The notes beneath the pieces were generated by a model that was not told where the DNA came from, made no database searches, and worked only from the letters and a program-made list of their open reading frames with translations. Of a stretch of 64,000 nt of DNA, positions 9,098 through 18,172 are shown one piece after another. The translations under genes were made by a program, and so were the position numbers. Positions within the stretch are counted from its first letter, which is position 1. Every line of letters begins with the position of its first letter. Source of the stretch: Chryseobacterium sp. 7 (GTDB lineage Bacteria > Bacteroidota > Bacteroidia > Flavobacteriales > Weeksellaceae); contig NZ_RCCA01000001.1 of the NCBI RefSeq assembly GCF_003663845.1, positions 3,968,001 through 4,032,000 of the forward strand, read 5' to 3'.

Positions 9098-9103
9098 CAC
9101 CCA

Positions 9104-9290
9104 TAATTTTTACGAAACAAGCGTAAGCTATCATTTGGGATAAAGAAAACCGCGAATTTTCTAAAACAGTTCTAAAAATGATAGGCTTACGCCCTCGTAC
9201 CTATATGGGCGTGAGGGCTGTAAGTCATATCTGAACTGTTGGGTTCTTCGCGGTACCTCTTTATCGGATTGGCTTCAGTATCACGCCTTT
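9104..9290 (+). ncRNA. Structured pseudoknotted RNA, copy 1
   Basis: No credible reading frame covers this stretch. Helix P1 pairs 9121-9136 with 9176-9192 (one bulge). Inside its loop three segments pair with sequence beyond P1: 9139-9146 with 9258-9265, 9149-9156 with 9247-9254, and 9165-9172 with 9233-9240. This makes an H-type pseudoknot. A GC-rich hairpin (9191-9218) lies between. In prophage 2 the same helices form from different bases (51613-51795), which is direct comparative evidence for structure. I cannot assign it to a known RNA family. It lies between the methylase terminator and the toxin-cassette promoter. Confidence 0.72.
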
Positions 9291-9330
9291 CTTATTTTAA
9301 TGTGATTTTTATCATGTGTAAGAAAATACG

Positions 9331-9354
9331 TCACGGTTTGTCGCCGTGTCGTGA
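9331..9354 (+). other. Conserved hairpin after the structured RNA
   Basis: CACGG (9332-9336) can pair with CCGTG (9344-9348), or TCACG (9331-9335) with CGTGA (9350-9354); the two are mutually exclusive. The segment is identical in both prophages, unlike the variable RNA just upstream. It may be the 3' end of the same RNA. It lacks a T-run, so it is not a simple terminator. Confidence 0.45.
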
Positions 9355-9431
9355 TAGCTTTGCATTAGAACGGCTGAAAACACATAAATAATAAGGTTAA
9401 GAATGTTCATGCTAAATCTATAAAACAACTC

Positions 9432-9462
9432 TTTATCTTGTGAACAAAAAAATATACTTTTG
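9432..9462 (+). promoter_or_regulatory. Promoter of the toxin cassette
   Basis: TTTA (9432-9435), 19 bases, then TACTTTTG (9455-9462) fits the Bacteroidota sigma-ABfr pattern TTTG-N19-21-TAnnTTTG. The first gene starts 41 bases later. The whole block is identical at 51934-51964. Confidence 0.7.
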
Positions 9463-9502
9463 CAGGAAAGTTAAAACATAAATATTTAATACATATATAA
9501 TT

Positions 9503-10336
9503 ATGAAAGTACAATTATTTTCGATTGCACTATTAGTGTCATCATTTTCATTCGCCCAAAGCTGGAATACTACTGGGAATTCAGGGACTAATCCATCCAA
9601 TAATTTTATTGGAACTACAGACAACCAACCTCTGGTTTTTAAAACGAACAATACAAAAGTGATGAACATTCTTCCAAATGGAGTAATAAATGTAGGAACT
9701 AATGATCCGGGAGGTAGTGGTGAGGCTTATTTCAGAATCTATAAGGAAGACAATCTGGCTTTTGAGATCGCTAATTCATTGGGATCATTCCAGATCGGAA
9801 AATCGGGCTGTTCAGGCTGTTGGGGTGGACAAATCGGAGATACAGTTCTTAGAAACTTAGGAAAAAGCCACAATATCATTATCGCTCAACCTAATGATGG
9901 TAATGATGGCTCTACCTATTTCGGTATTCAGGATGCTTATAATGGAACCTGGGTAAAGTTTTTCAATAATGCTATTGCCAGATTTGACGGTAAAATTAAG
10001 GCTAAAGAGGTTGAAGTAAAAGCTAATGTATGGGCTGATTATGTCTTTAAAAAAGAATATCAGCTGAAATCTTTAGAGGAGGTTGAAAAACATATTAATG
10101 AAAAAGGGCATTTGCCTAACATTCCCACTGCTCAGCAAGTACTGGAAAACGGAATTAATGTTGCTGAAATGAATTCTAAGCTGCTTGAGAAGATTGAAGA
10201 ATTAACATTATATTCTATTGAGCAAAATAAGCAATTAAAGTTCCAGGCAGAAGAAATTAAGATGTTAAGAAAACAATCCGAAGAGCTTCAGGAACTCAAA
10301 AGTCAAGTTCAGCAATTATTATCAACCAAAAAATAA
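9503..10336 (+). CDS. Secreted fibre-like protein with C-terminal coiled coil
   Basis: This 277-residue protein has a Sec signal peptide (about residues 1-19, ending SFSFAQ). A Gly/Asn-rich beta part follows, and the end resembles the chaperone-like C-terminal segment of many Bacteroidota secreted fibres (ANVWADYVFKKEYQLKSLEE, then HLPNIP and a long coiled coil). It is the first gene of a three-gene secreted cassette with the Rhs protein. A surface partner or scaffold for the Rhs protein is an inference. Confidence 0.65.
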   Translation: MKVQLFSIALLVSSFSFAQSWNTTGNSGTNPSNNFIGTTDNQPLVFKTNNTKVMNILPNGVINVGTNDPGGSGEAYFRIYKEDNLAFEIANSLGSFQIGKSGCSGCWGGQIGDTVLRNLGKSHNIIIAQPNDGNDGSTYFGIQDAYNGTWVKFFNNAIARFDGKIKAKEVEVKANVWADYVFKKEYQLKSLEEVEKHINEKGHLPNIPTAQQVLENGINVAEMNSKLLEKIEELTLYSIEQNKQLKFQAEEIKMLRKQSEELQELKSQVQQLLSTKK

Positions 10337-10342
10337 TCACCA

Positions 10343-10801
10343 ATGAAAAGAAAATTACTATCACTTTCATCCCTGATGATAAGCTTCTTCGGGTTTTCCC
10401 AAACCGAAGTCTATTTCAAATATGATGAAGCAGGAAATCAAAGATACAGGGGAACTAATATCGCTGGGAAAATAGCCCAAGAGCCTGTACAAACCGTAGC
10501 TAAAACAGCTTCCCCTACTCAAATTATAGATGAAACTTCATTTTGGAAGCAAATTAGACTATATCCCGTTCCTGTAAACGACTATCTTACGATAGACTGG
10601 AGTGAAGAGGTAGATGGACTCATAGAATCTATTTCACTGTATCAGCATAGTACAGTTCACTGGAAATTCCAGCAGCAGAATGCGCCTGATCTTAACAAGC
10701 AAGTAAAGGTTAACATGATAGGCTATGATTGGGGGGTATACGTTGTACAATTTACCCTAAAAGATGGCAGAATTTTTAGTAAAAATATCACCAAACGATA
10801 A
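10343..10801 (+). CDS. Small secreted protein with T9SS-like C-terminal domain
   Basis: This 152-residue protein has a signal peptide (ends GFSQ, about residue 20) and a C-terminal domain of the type IX secretion sorting type (IRLYPVPVNDYLTIDW, then WGVYVVQFTLKDGRIFSKNI). Such domains direct export over the outer membrane in Bacteroidota and are then removed. Only about 60 residues lie between signal and domain, so there is hardly any cargo. It sits 6 bases upstream of the Rhs gene. It may be an adaptor for surface display of the Rhs protein. Confidence 0.65.
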   Translation: MKRKLLSLSSLMISFFGFSQTEVYFKYDEAGNQRYRGTNIAGKIAQEPVQTVAKTASPTQIIDETSFWKQIRLYPVPVNDYLTIDWSEEVDGLIESISLYQHSTVHWKFQQQNAPDLNKQVKVNMIGYDWGVYVVQFTLKDGRIFSKNITKR

Positions 10802-10806
10802 GAGCC

Positions 10807-13800
10807 ATGAAACGTTACGATAAGAAAATACAACTATTTTCAACAATTATACTGTCACTTTGTTCGGTATTGGGCTTTTCACAGACCATACTGTATCAAA
10901 CAGAAAGTACCTCAAGGACGGTTCAAGACCCGCAATCAGTGGTGTTAGCACAAGGATTCTATGCTTCTTCCAGCTCATCGAATCCCTTTGTTGCTAAGAT
11001 CGGTCCAGCTACTGAGAATCCGGGAGGTGGACCTGTGGACTCTGGCGCTGGATCAACCAACCCATCAGGAACGACAGCACCGGATGGAAAGAGTTTTCAT
11101 GACACTAAAGGAAATATTGAGGTTAATGGAGCTGGGCAATTGCAATTCACATTACCTATTGCCCTCCCTCCAGGAGTAAAAAGTGTAGCACCACAGATTA
11201 ATCTATTGTATACCAGTGGGGCTTCTAATGGAATAGCTGGTTATGGCTGGAATATTTCAGGAATTACCTCTATTTCAAGAGCCGGAAAAACAATTGATAA
11301 AGACGCAGAAGCTAAAGCAGTACAAATTGATTATTCTGATTATTATAGTTTTAATGGTCAGCGATTGATTTTAAAATCTGGAGAATATGGTAAAGATGGT
11401 GCAGAATATGTGACAGAGAAATATTCTAATATCAAAATAAAATCTGTCGGAAATAGTTTAAATATTTCAGGACCTAACTATTGGGAAGTGACTTTTGAAA
11501 ATGGTTCTCAAGCTAAATATGAGAAAACATTTTCAACAGGATTTATGGGCGATACTACCCCAGCATTGGAGTATAACATCACAAAATGGAAAGATCCTCA
11601 AGGGAACTTCATCACATACAACTATGAATATACACCACTTGGTTCCGCGGGTATTAATGGTGGCGTGTCCAGAATATCCACTATAACATGGGGAGGAAAT
11701 GAAACATTAAACAAACCTCATTATAACAGCATTGAATTTACTTATATAGACAGGGACTTGATCGAACAGTCATATGTACAGGGATTAAAATATACTCAAA
11801 ATAAACTTTTGTCCGAAATTAAGGTAAGTTACAATGGCAGTCAATTTAAAAAATATGGAATTGATTACATTAAAAATGGAACAAATTATCAATCAGTTGA
11901 TAAGATAACGGAGTACAATGCAGAAAACAAAGCTGCTAATCCGGTAGTTTTTACTTATCCAGCTCCTACCCAGCCTGTTTTAGAGTTTTCAGATAATAAT
12001 GTAGATAGCTTTGAAAACGTAAAGCTGACAGGTGACTTTAATGGTGATGGATATTTGGATTTTTCAATGAACAATGGTGTAGTGAAGCTTGGAGGATTGA
12101 ATAATACCTTTACGGATATTTCCACAGGTAAAACCTTTAATACAGAAGCTAAAGTTATCAGTACGTTGTTAGATGAAGAAGGACAAATCCATAATGGAAA
12201 CGGAATTGTTCAATACGAAGGCGGCAAAGTAGTAGGGTACATTTTCAGAGATAATACCTTTGCTAAAGTATTTGAGAAGGTGGTTTATGTTGATCCAAAC
12301 TGTACATATCAGGGAGGTGGCGTAGGCTGTAGTATACAAATGGCTTCATTCAATGAAGGAGATATTAATGGTGATGGTATTTCGGATGTATTTGTGAAGA
12401 TCAATAAAAAAATTTGCCAGTTTGAACCAACACCCGGATGTAATGATTTAACAAAAACAACTATGTCCACTTCTGATGGTACAATTAACAGACCACCGCC
12501 ATGTCATGAACTCAATTGTAATACTTATTTGGTAGGGAATTATATTGTTGACTTAAAAAATGCTGACAATCCTTTATCAACCTATACAGTTGATTCAGGG
12601 ATCAATGAAAGTTCTTATTACAAGCAGCAATATCTGGATGTAGATGGCGATGGTAAAATAAATATTATTGATATTTCCAATACAGCCTATACCGTATTTG
12701 AGTTTATAAAAACAGCTCCTAATCAGTATCTTAAGAAGATAAAATTCTCCGGTAATTTAGCTGAAACAAAAGCACCTGAATTTCCTGTTTTGTTTGGAGA
12801 CTTTAACGGTGATGGGAACCTTGACTTTACGATCCCAACAACAGATAACAAGGATAAAGATAACTGGAGGTTTTATATGGGGACAGGAAAAGGATTTTCC
12901 AATATCTTAAAAACTGACTTTTTGAAATACAGAAAACCTAATGACTATCAAAACAGTAATTACCCTACTTTTAATATTTACCAGCATGTATATTCGGTAT
13001 CAGACATCAATAAAGACGGGAAATCGGATATTGTACATATACTGCCCTATAATAAAGCAGGTGTAGTAAATTCAAGTGGACTTATACTGAATAGATATTA
13101 CGGCTATACTATTGACACTTATACATCTAATGGAGCTACGGCCAATGGAAGTCCTGATTTTTATACAAGCTATACATATAACGGCTCTAATTATGTAACA
13201 GGTACCAGTGAATTTGCTTTATTCTCTCCTATCACATCACAGGTAAAAATCAACAACAACTATTATGATGTACTATTATTCTGGAAAGAGAGAATGCACA
13301 AGCTTAAATCACCTTCTTCTGCTGGAAAGCTGTCTCAAGTGCAAACTATTACTCAGGGAGGGATTACTACATCAGCAGATTATTTAGAGGTAATCCCGAA
13401 TAATCCTCTTAACCCTAATTTTTATCAAAAGGTTAAAAAAGAATATTATCCTTATTTTTCTTTAAGCAGGGTTGACCAATCCTATGCTGTATCTCAACTT
13501 AGACAAGAAGGCAGAAAGCAGGATTTTCGATACAGAGGGATGACCGGACATATGCATGGAAAAGGGATGATGGGCTATTATCAATCTGCCCGCAGTTCAT
13601 GGTATGCAGACGGTTTTGAAAATACGAAAATCTGGTCAGCAGTAGAAATAGATCCTCTTTTTGATGGGCTTCCGGTGAAAGAATGGAGTATCTCGACCAA
13701 CGACGAATCAAAAATATTCCCTGCTGATATTTCTGAGAACAACACCCAGCTATTAAGTTTCAAATCTACTATTTACCAAACAGATAAATTATTAAACGGA

Positions 13801-16800
13801 CAAATCGTAACAGGCATAATTGCTGATGCTGATAAGCCAAAGGTGATAACTGCTACTGTTCCCAAAAGTACTAAAACAAAGGATTTCCTGAATGATACAT
13901 TAACAAACGCTTCTATTACTTATGGGGATTATTATCTTCCAAAGCAAAGTGTATCGAATGTTAATAATGGATATGCAATAACAACTTCTAATTTTGAATA
14001 TATTCATAATACATCAGGAATTGCGGCAGATTACTTTGTAGGTCGTCCTCAATCTAAAACTGATCAAATCTCAGCTTACGGAGATACCAAATCCGCAAAA
14101 GAAGAATATACTTATGAGAGTAATCTCTTAAAAACACAGAAAACCTGGAACAGAGATAATACCGGATATTTACTGGAAACTTATAGTTACGATGGTTTTG
14201 GAAATATTACCGGAAAAATAACTAGCAATAGTATTGATTCCCAAATTCAGACAGAAGCAAGCGTATATGATCCGAAAGGGAGATTTGTTGTAAAGAAAAC
14301 AGATAACTTAGGATTAGAAACAGGTATTGAGTATAATGACTGGGGGCAGATCAAAAAGCAAACTGATCCGTTAGGAAATATCCTTACCAATACCTACGAT
14401 GCATGGGGTAAAATCCTTACCTCCAAAACAAATCTTGGAGGAACGACTACCTATCAATATAATAGAGATAACAATTCTAATATCACTGTTACACAGTATA
14501 ATCCGGATGGAGATATTTCAAAAAAATATACCAATAAGCTAGGACAGGAATATAAAGTCTCTACGAAGGCATTTGGACAGGGACAATTTGTTTCTAAAGA
14601 AACCCAGTATGACATACTGGGAAGAAAAATTAGGGAATCCGAGCATTATTTTGAAGGACAAAGTGCTTCTGGATGGAATACCATTACTTATGATGACTCT
14701 GTTTTCCCTATCACCAAAGCAACCGCTACATCATTCAATGGTAAGCAGATGGAAACTACTGTCTCAGGCTTGACCACAATTGTCAAAGAACTTAACGGTT
14801 ATGGAAGAACTACTTCCAAAAACACTGATGCTTTAGGAAATGTAGTTTCTTCAACGGACAAAGGAGGAACGATTACCTTCTTCTATAATGCAGCCGGAGA
14901 GCAAATCAAAGCACAGTATGCAGAAAATATTGTCACCACAAAATATGATTCCTGGGGAAGAAAATTAGAATTTAATGATCCTTCCAACGGATTGTACAAA
15001 TATGAATATGACGGATTCGGACAACCGAAGAAGATCATAAGTCCGAAAGGAACAAAAGAATATATGTATAATAATCTGGGACAGTTGGTTGCTCAGACGG
15101 AAATTTCAACTATAGACGGAGGGCAGGCTACCAACAAAACAATTTCTTTTACTTATGATAATAAAGGAAGGTTAGTTTCAAAAGATGGAACATCTAAAGG
15201 AAAAGCTTACAGTTCAAATGTGTCTTATGATCAACAAGGAAGAGTATTATCATCCTCAGAAAGCAGTAACGGAAAATACTTTATCCAGAAAGGAATTACC
15301 TATGATGATAAAGGAAGGGTAATTTCTTATGAAAAGCAGCTCTATTCTTCCGGTGCTCTTACTAAAGTTCAGATTGAGAATCTGTACAGCGCCTGGAGTG
15401 GTGAACTGTATCAGGTAAAAGACAAAAACTCTGGTAAAATCCTATGGGAATTGACAGAAGCCAATGCCAAAGGGCAAGTGCTGAAAGCAAAATTAGGTGC
15501 GGCTAACATTAATAATACATACGATGATAATGGTTTCCTTACGAATGTGAATCACTCTTCGGCACTAAAACCAGGTATTCTCCAACTCTCTTATTCATTC
15601 AATGCTATAAAAAATGAACTCAAGAGTAGAACAACAGGTGGAGACTTTAATATTGTTGAATCTTTCGATTATGATGATAATAATCGTTTGGTAAACTGGA
15701 CAAATCCTGTGACAGGGATCAAGCCAACAAGCAACAGAAACGTTTATGATGTTAAAGGTAGAATCATAGAGAACGACCAAGTGGGAATCATGAAGTATGA
15801 GAACTCAGCTAAGATCTACCAGCCAACAGGAATGACTTTGAATGCAGCAGGAACACAAAATTATAACAATGATTTAATACAAAGCATTACCTACAATGAG
15901 AACAATGACCCTGTATTCATTGATGGAATGAAAGGAGATGTTGCCTTCCAGTATGGACTTACGAATATGAGACAAAGAGTTACCTATGGTGGTAATTTCA
16001 GTATTGATGGAGATGGTAAGTTCACCAAATTTTACAGTGAAGACGGAAGCTATGAAATCGTAAAAGATAATACGACCGGAAAAGAAAAGCATATCATTTA
16101 TATTGGGGGCACACCTTATGAATCCAATATTGTATATTTAAAAAACTTTACAGAGAGCATCGGTTCTTACAAATTTTTACATAAGGATTATATTGGAAGC
16201 ATCCTAGCCATCAGCGATGAAGCCGGAAATAAATTAGAGCAGAGACATTTTGATGCATGGGGTAATTTCACACACCTCCAGATAGGAAATGGAGTCATTA
16301 TTACAGATAAAAATATCATTGATAATGCTTCGTTATTAGTAGACAGAGGCTATACAAGCCACGAACATTTTGCAGAAGTAGGAATCATCCACATGAATGG
16401 TAGATTATATGATCCGTTATTGAGAAGATTCTTAAATGCAGATGAAAATATCCAGGACCCTACAAATACCCAAAACTATAATAAGTACGGGTATGTGATG
16501 AATAATCCCTTGATGTATAATGACCCTAGCGGGGAATTCTGGCAGATTTTTGCAATTCCTATTGTTAAAGCGTTACTTTTTGCTGTAGTCTCTTACACTG
16601 CTACTGTTTTGATTACTGGTGCGAAGTTTAATATTCTTAACTTATATTCTAGCATTGTAATGAGTTTGATAAGTGCGGGGATAACAACTGTTATAGGGGA
16701 TGTCTTTTCTACTGCAACTGCAAGTATAGGAAATGAAGCTTTAAAAAGCCTCGTCCATGCAGGTGTACAGGGAACATTAAGCTTTATGCAGGGTGACAAC

Positions 16801-17535
16801 TTTTTCACTGCAGCAGCAAGTGCATTTTTATCCAGCTTTGCTTCTTTTGGATATGCTAAAGCTATTGGAGAAGCTGCATATAGCGGTGTAGGCCAGGTTG
16901 CATTCAGCATGCTTTCAGGTGGTGTGGGATCTGCCCTTACAGGAGGTAATTTCTGGGAAGGTGTGAAGATTGGTGCTATTGTATCTATTTTTAATCATCT
17001 AGCTCACAGAGGAGACAATCTTTTCAAGGCTTCTAAATCAGATGAGGATGGTGATTCTTCAATCATGAAGATAATGAAGGCGAATAGTCCTGTAGGAATT
17101 GAATCTGAACAGGGATCTTCTTCTTCTTCTTCTTTTGTTTTTAAAAAATTAAGAAGTACTAACTGGCAGGTTGCTGATGTCTCAAATATCCACTATACTA
17201 GTGTCACTTCATTATATCCTAATCTTGACATTTTCTTTTTGTCTGTTACTAGAGGGTATTATCAATTTCCTGTTAAATATGCAAATGGCTATGTTTTACC
17301 TAGCAATATAGCAGCAAATATAGCAGCAAAGGCTACTGATTTTGGACTAAAAGAGACTAGAAATTATTACACTATTCGACAAGGTAACGCAATGCAAGCT
17401 GAAATGCAAAACTTTTTTAAAACTTCTGTGAATTTTTACCTTGGAACATGGGGAGGCAGGTTTTCATTTTCTCCACCGATGGGCTATAAAGGAATTCCAA
17501 CCCCATATAGAAGAAATTTAAACCCATTCCAATAA
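10807..17535 (+). CDS. Giant Rhs/YD-repeat toxin, fused TcB-TcC-like, unique tip
   Basis: This 2242-residue protein has, in order: signal peptide (1-25, ends GFSQ); SpvB-type domain (about 95-300, LPPGVKSVAPQINLLY); FG-GAP/VCBS-like Ca-binding repeats (near 408, 519, 611, 664 and 733, e.g. DFNGDGYLDF); many YD repeats (about 1118-1765); Rhs core (about 1861-1911, RLYDPLLRRFLNADE to NDPSGEFW); then a 330-residue tip. This layout is that of Tc toxin B and C subunits fused, where the Rhs part forms a shell holding the cleaved tip. The tip begins with a hydrophobic Gly/Ala-rich part and ends in a domain I do not recognise. No TcA partner is seen. Confidence 0.85.
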   Translation: MKRYDKKIQLFSTIILSLCSVLGFSQTILYQTESTSRTVQDPQSVVLAQGFYASSSSSNPFVAKIGPATENPGGGPVDSGAGSTNPSGTTAPDGKSFHDTKGNIEVNGAGQLQFTLPIALPPGVKSVAPQINLLYTSGASNGIAGYGWNISGITSISRAGKTIDKDAEAKAVQIDYSDYYSFNGQRLILKSGEYGKDGAEYVTEKYSNIKIKSVGNSLNISGPNYWEVTFENGSQAKYEKTFSTGFMGDTTPALEYNITKWKDPQGNFITYNYEYTPLGSAGINGGVSRISTITWGGNETLNKPHYNSIEFTYIDRDLIEQSYVQGLKYTQNKLLSEIKVSYNGSQFKKYGIDYIKNGTNYQSVDKITEYNAENKAANPVVFTYPAPTQPVLEFSDNNVDSFENVKLTGDFNGDGYLDFSMNNGVVKLGGLNNTFTDISTGKTFNTEAKVISTLLDEEGQIHNGNGIVQYEGGKVVGYIFRDNTFAKVFEKVVYVDPNCTYQGGGVGCSIQMASFNEGDINGDGISDVFVKINKKICQFEPTPGCNDLTKTTMSTSDGTINRPPPCHELNCNTYLVGNYIVDLKNADNPLSTYTVDSGINESSYYKQQYLDVDGDGKINIIDISNTAYTVFEFIKTAPNQYLKKIKFSGNLAETKAPEFPVLFGDFNGDGNLDFTIPTTDNKDKDNWRFYMGTGKGFSNILKTDFLKYRKPNDYQNSNYPTFNIYQHVYSVSDINKDGKSDIVHILPYNKAGVVNSSGLILNRYYGYTIDTYTSNGATANGSPDFYTSYTYNGSNYVTGTSEFALFSPITSQVKINNNYYDVLLFWKERMHKLKSPSSAGKLSQVQTITQGGITTSADYLEVIPNNPLNPNFYQKVKKEYYPYFSLSRVDQSYAVSQLRQEGRKQDFRYRGMTGHMHGKGMMGYYQSARSSWYADGFENTKIWSAVEIDPLFDGLPVKEWSISTNDESKIFPADISENNTQLLSFKSTIYQTDKLLNGQIVTGIIADADKPKVITATVPKSTKTKDFLNDTLTNASITYGDYYLPKQSVSNVNNGYAITTSNFEYIHNTSGIAADYFVGRPQSKTDQISAYGDTKSAKEEYTYESNLLKTQKTWNRDNTGYLLETYSYDGFGNITGKITSNSIDSQIQTEASVYDPKGRFVVKKTDNLGLETGIEYNDWGQIKKQTDPLGNILTNTYDAWGKILTSKTNLGGTTTYQYNRDNNSNITVTQYNPDGDISKKYTNKLGQEYKVSTKAFGQGQFVSKETQYDILGRKIRESEHYFEGQSASGWNTITYDDSVFPITKATATSFNGKQMETTVSGLTTIVKELNGYGRTTSKNTDALGNVVSSTDKGGTITFFYNAAGEQIKAQYAENIVTTKYDSWGRKLEFNDPSNGLYKYEYDGFGQPKKIISPKGTKEYMYNNLGQLVAQTEISTIDGGQATNKTISFTYDNKGRLVSKDGTSKGKAYSSNVSYDQQGRVLSSSESSNGKYFIQKGITYDDKGRVISYEKQLYSSGALTKVQIENLYSAWSGELYQVKDKNSGKILWELTEANAKGQVLKAKLGAANINNTYDDNGFLTNVNHSSALKPGILQLSYSFNAIKNELKSRTTGGDFNIVESFDYDDNNRLVNWTNPVTGIKPTSNRNVYDVKGRIIENDQVGIMKYENSAKIYQPTGMTLNAAGTQNYNNDLIQSITYNENNDPVFIDGMKGDVAFQYGLTNMRQRVTYGGNFSIDGDGKFTKFYSEDGSYEIVKDNTTGKEKHIIYIGGTPYESNIVYLKNFTESIGSYKFLHKDYIGSILAISDEAGNKLEQRHFDAWGNFTHLQIGNGVIITDKNIIDNASLLVDRGYTSHEHFAEVGIIHMNGRLYDPLLRRFLNADENIQDPTNTQNYNKYGYVMNNPLMYNDPSGEFWQIFAIPIVKALLFAVVSYTATVLITGAKFNILNLYSSIVMSLISAGITTVIGDVFSTATASIGNEALKSLVHAGVQGTLSFMQGDNFFTAAASAFLSSFASFGYAKAIGEAAYSGVGQVAFSMLSGGVGSALTGGNFWEGVKIGAIVSIFNHLAHRGDNLFKASKSDEDGDSSIMKIMKANSPVGIESEQGSSSSSSFVFKKLRSTNWQVADVSNIHYTSVTSLYPNLDIFFLSVTRGYYQFPVKYANGYVLPSNIAANIAAKATDFGLKETRNYYTIRQGNAMQAEMQNFFKTSVNFYLGTWGGRFSFSPPMGYKGIPTPYRRNLNPFQ

Positions 17536-17544
17536 ATTATAATT

Positions 17545-18051
17545 ATGAAAAAACTACATATTTTAATTCTTATATTTGTTACTATGAATTTTGAAGCACA
17601 AAAAATTGAAGATATTTTTGGAAAAAAATTAGGATCTTTAAATACTTATACTAAAGATCAAACATTTGAAAATAAATTACCTTTATCTTTTTTAGGAAAA
17701 GAAGTAAAAGCTTCTAATATTGGCATTAACAATGATACAATAAATTCAATAATTTTTTCCATAGATGTAAAGCATTCAGATATCTTAAGTAAATTATTAG
17801 AGTTATATGGAAGTCCGAAAGTTGCTTTTGAAGCCAATCTATTTCCAAGTCAAAACAATAATGATAAAGAAGGTACATTTAGCTCTGGTATAGCATCCAG
17901 TAAGGACTTTAAGTTTGATAAAGCTAAATTAAATGAATACATTTATATTGTTTGGGATACCGAAAACTATATGCTAAATTATTATAAGCCTAATTCAGCA
18001 ATGAATGAAAGTTTGGATGTTAGAATAGAAATGATAAATAAAGGTTTTTAG
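17545..18051 (+). CDS. Candidate immunity protein for Rhs tip 1
   Basis: This 168-residue protein is just 9 bases after the Rhs gene and followed by a terminator, the usual place of an immunity gene in polymorphic toxin loci. It has a likely signal peptide (MKKLHILILIFVTMNFEAQ), so it should act outside the cytoplasm. It is unrelated to the gene at the same place in prophage 2. It is clearly richer in A+T than the Rhs body. Immunity function is inferred from position only. Confidence 0.55.
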   Translation: MKKLHILILIFVTMNFEAQKIEDIFGKKLGSLNTYTKDQTFENKLPLSFLGKEVKASNIGINNDTINSIIFSIDVKHSDILSKLLELYGSPKVAFEANLFPSQNNNDKEGTFSSGIASSKDFKFDKAKLNEYIYIVWDTENYMLNYYKPNSAMNESLDVRIEMINKGF

Positions 18052-18082
18052 AAATTTCTTATTCACTAACTTTATATTTTTA

Positions 18083-18111
18083 GCTCCTGCACTTACTGCA
18101 GGAGCTTTTTT
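18083..18111 (+). terminator. Terminator of toxin cassette 1
   Basis: A 9-bp GC-rich stem (GCTCCTGCA / TGCAGGAGC) with a 5-base loop is followed by a run of T. It separates the toxin/immunity genes from the convergent integrase gene. Confidence 0.88.
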
Positions 18112-18172
18112 ATGTAAATATCAGAAGTAATTTTATTTGGTAAACATGCTTACATGAAGCTATTTTAGTCCG

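Noticed and set aside
9104..9290. Diversity-generating retroelement or retron RNA as explanation for the variable segment
   Set aside because: There is no reverse transcriptase gene in the window and the differences preserve base pairing instead of being A-specific.
10961..11179. Overlapping plus-strand frames within the Rhs gene (also 53461-53679, 53995-54186)
   Set aside because: They are out-of-frame shadows of a clearly coding long gene with domain matches.
17117..17136. TCT repeat run as a phase-variable tract
   Set aside because: The unit is three bases, so slippage would only change the number of serines.
1..18060. Assembly duplication of 42512-60500
   Set aside because: The copies differ at many sites, have different integrase N-termini, tips and immunity genes, and are separated by an att site.
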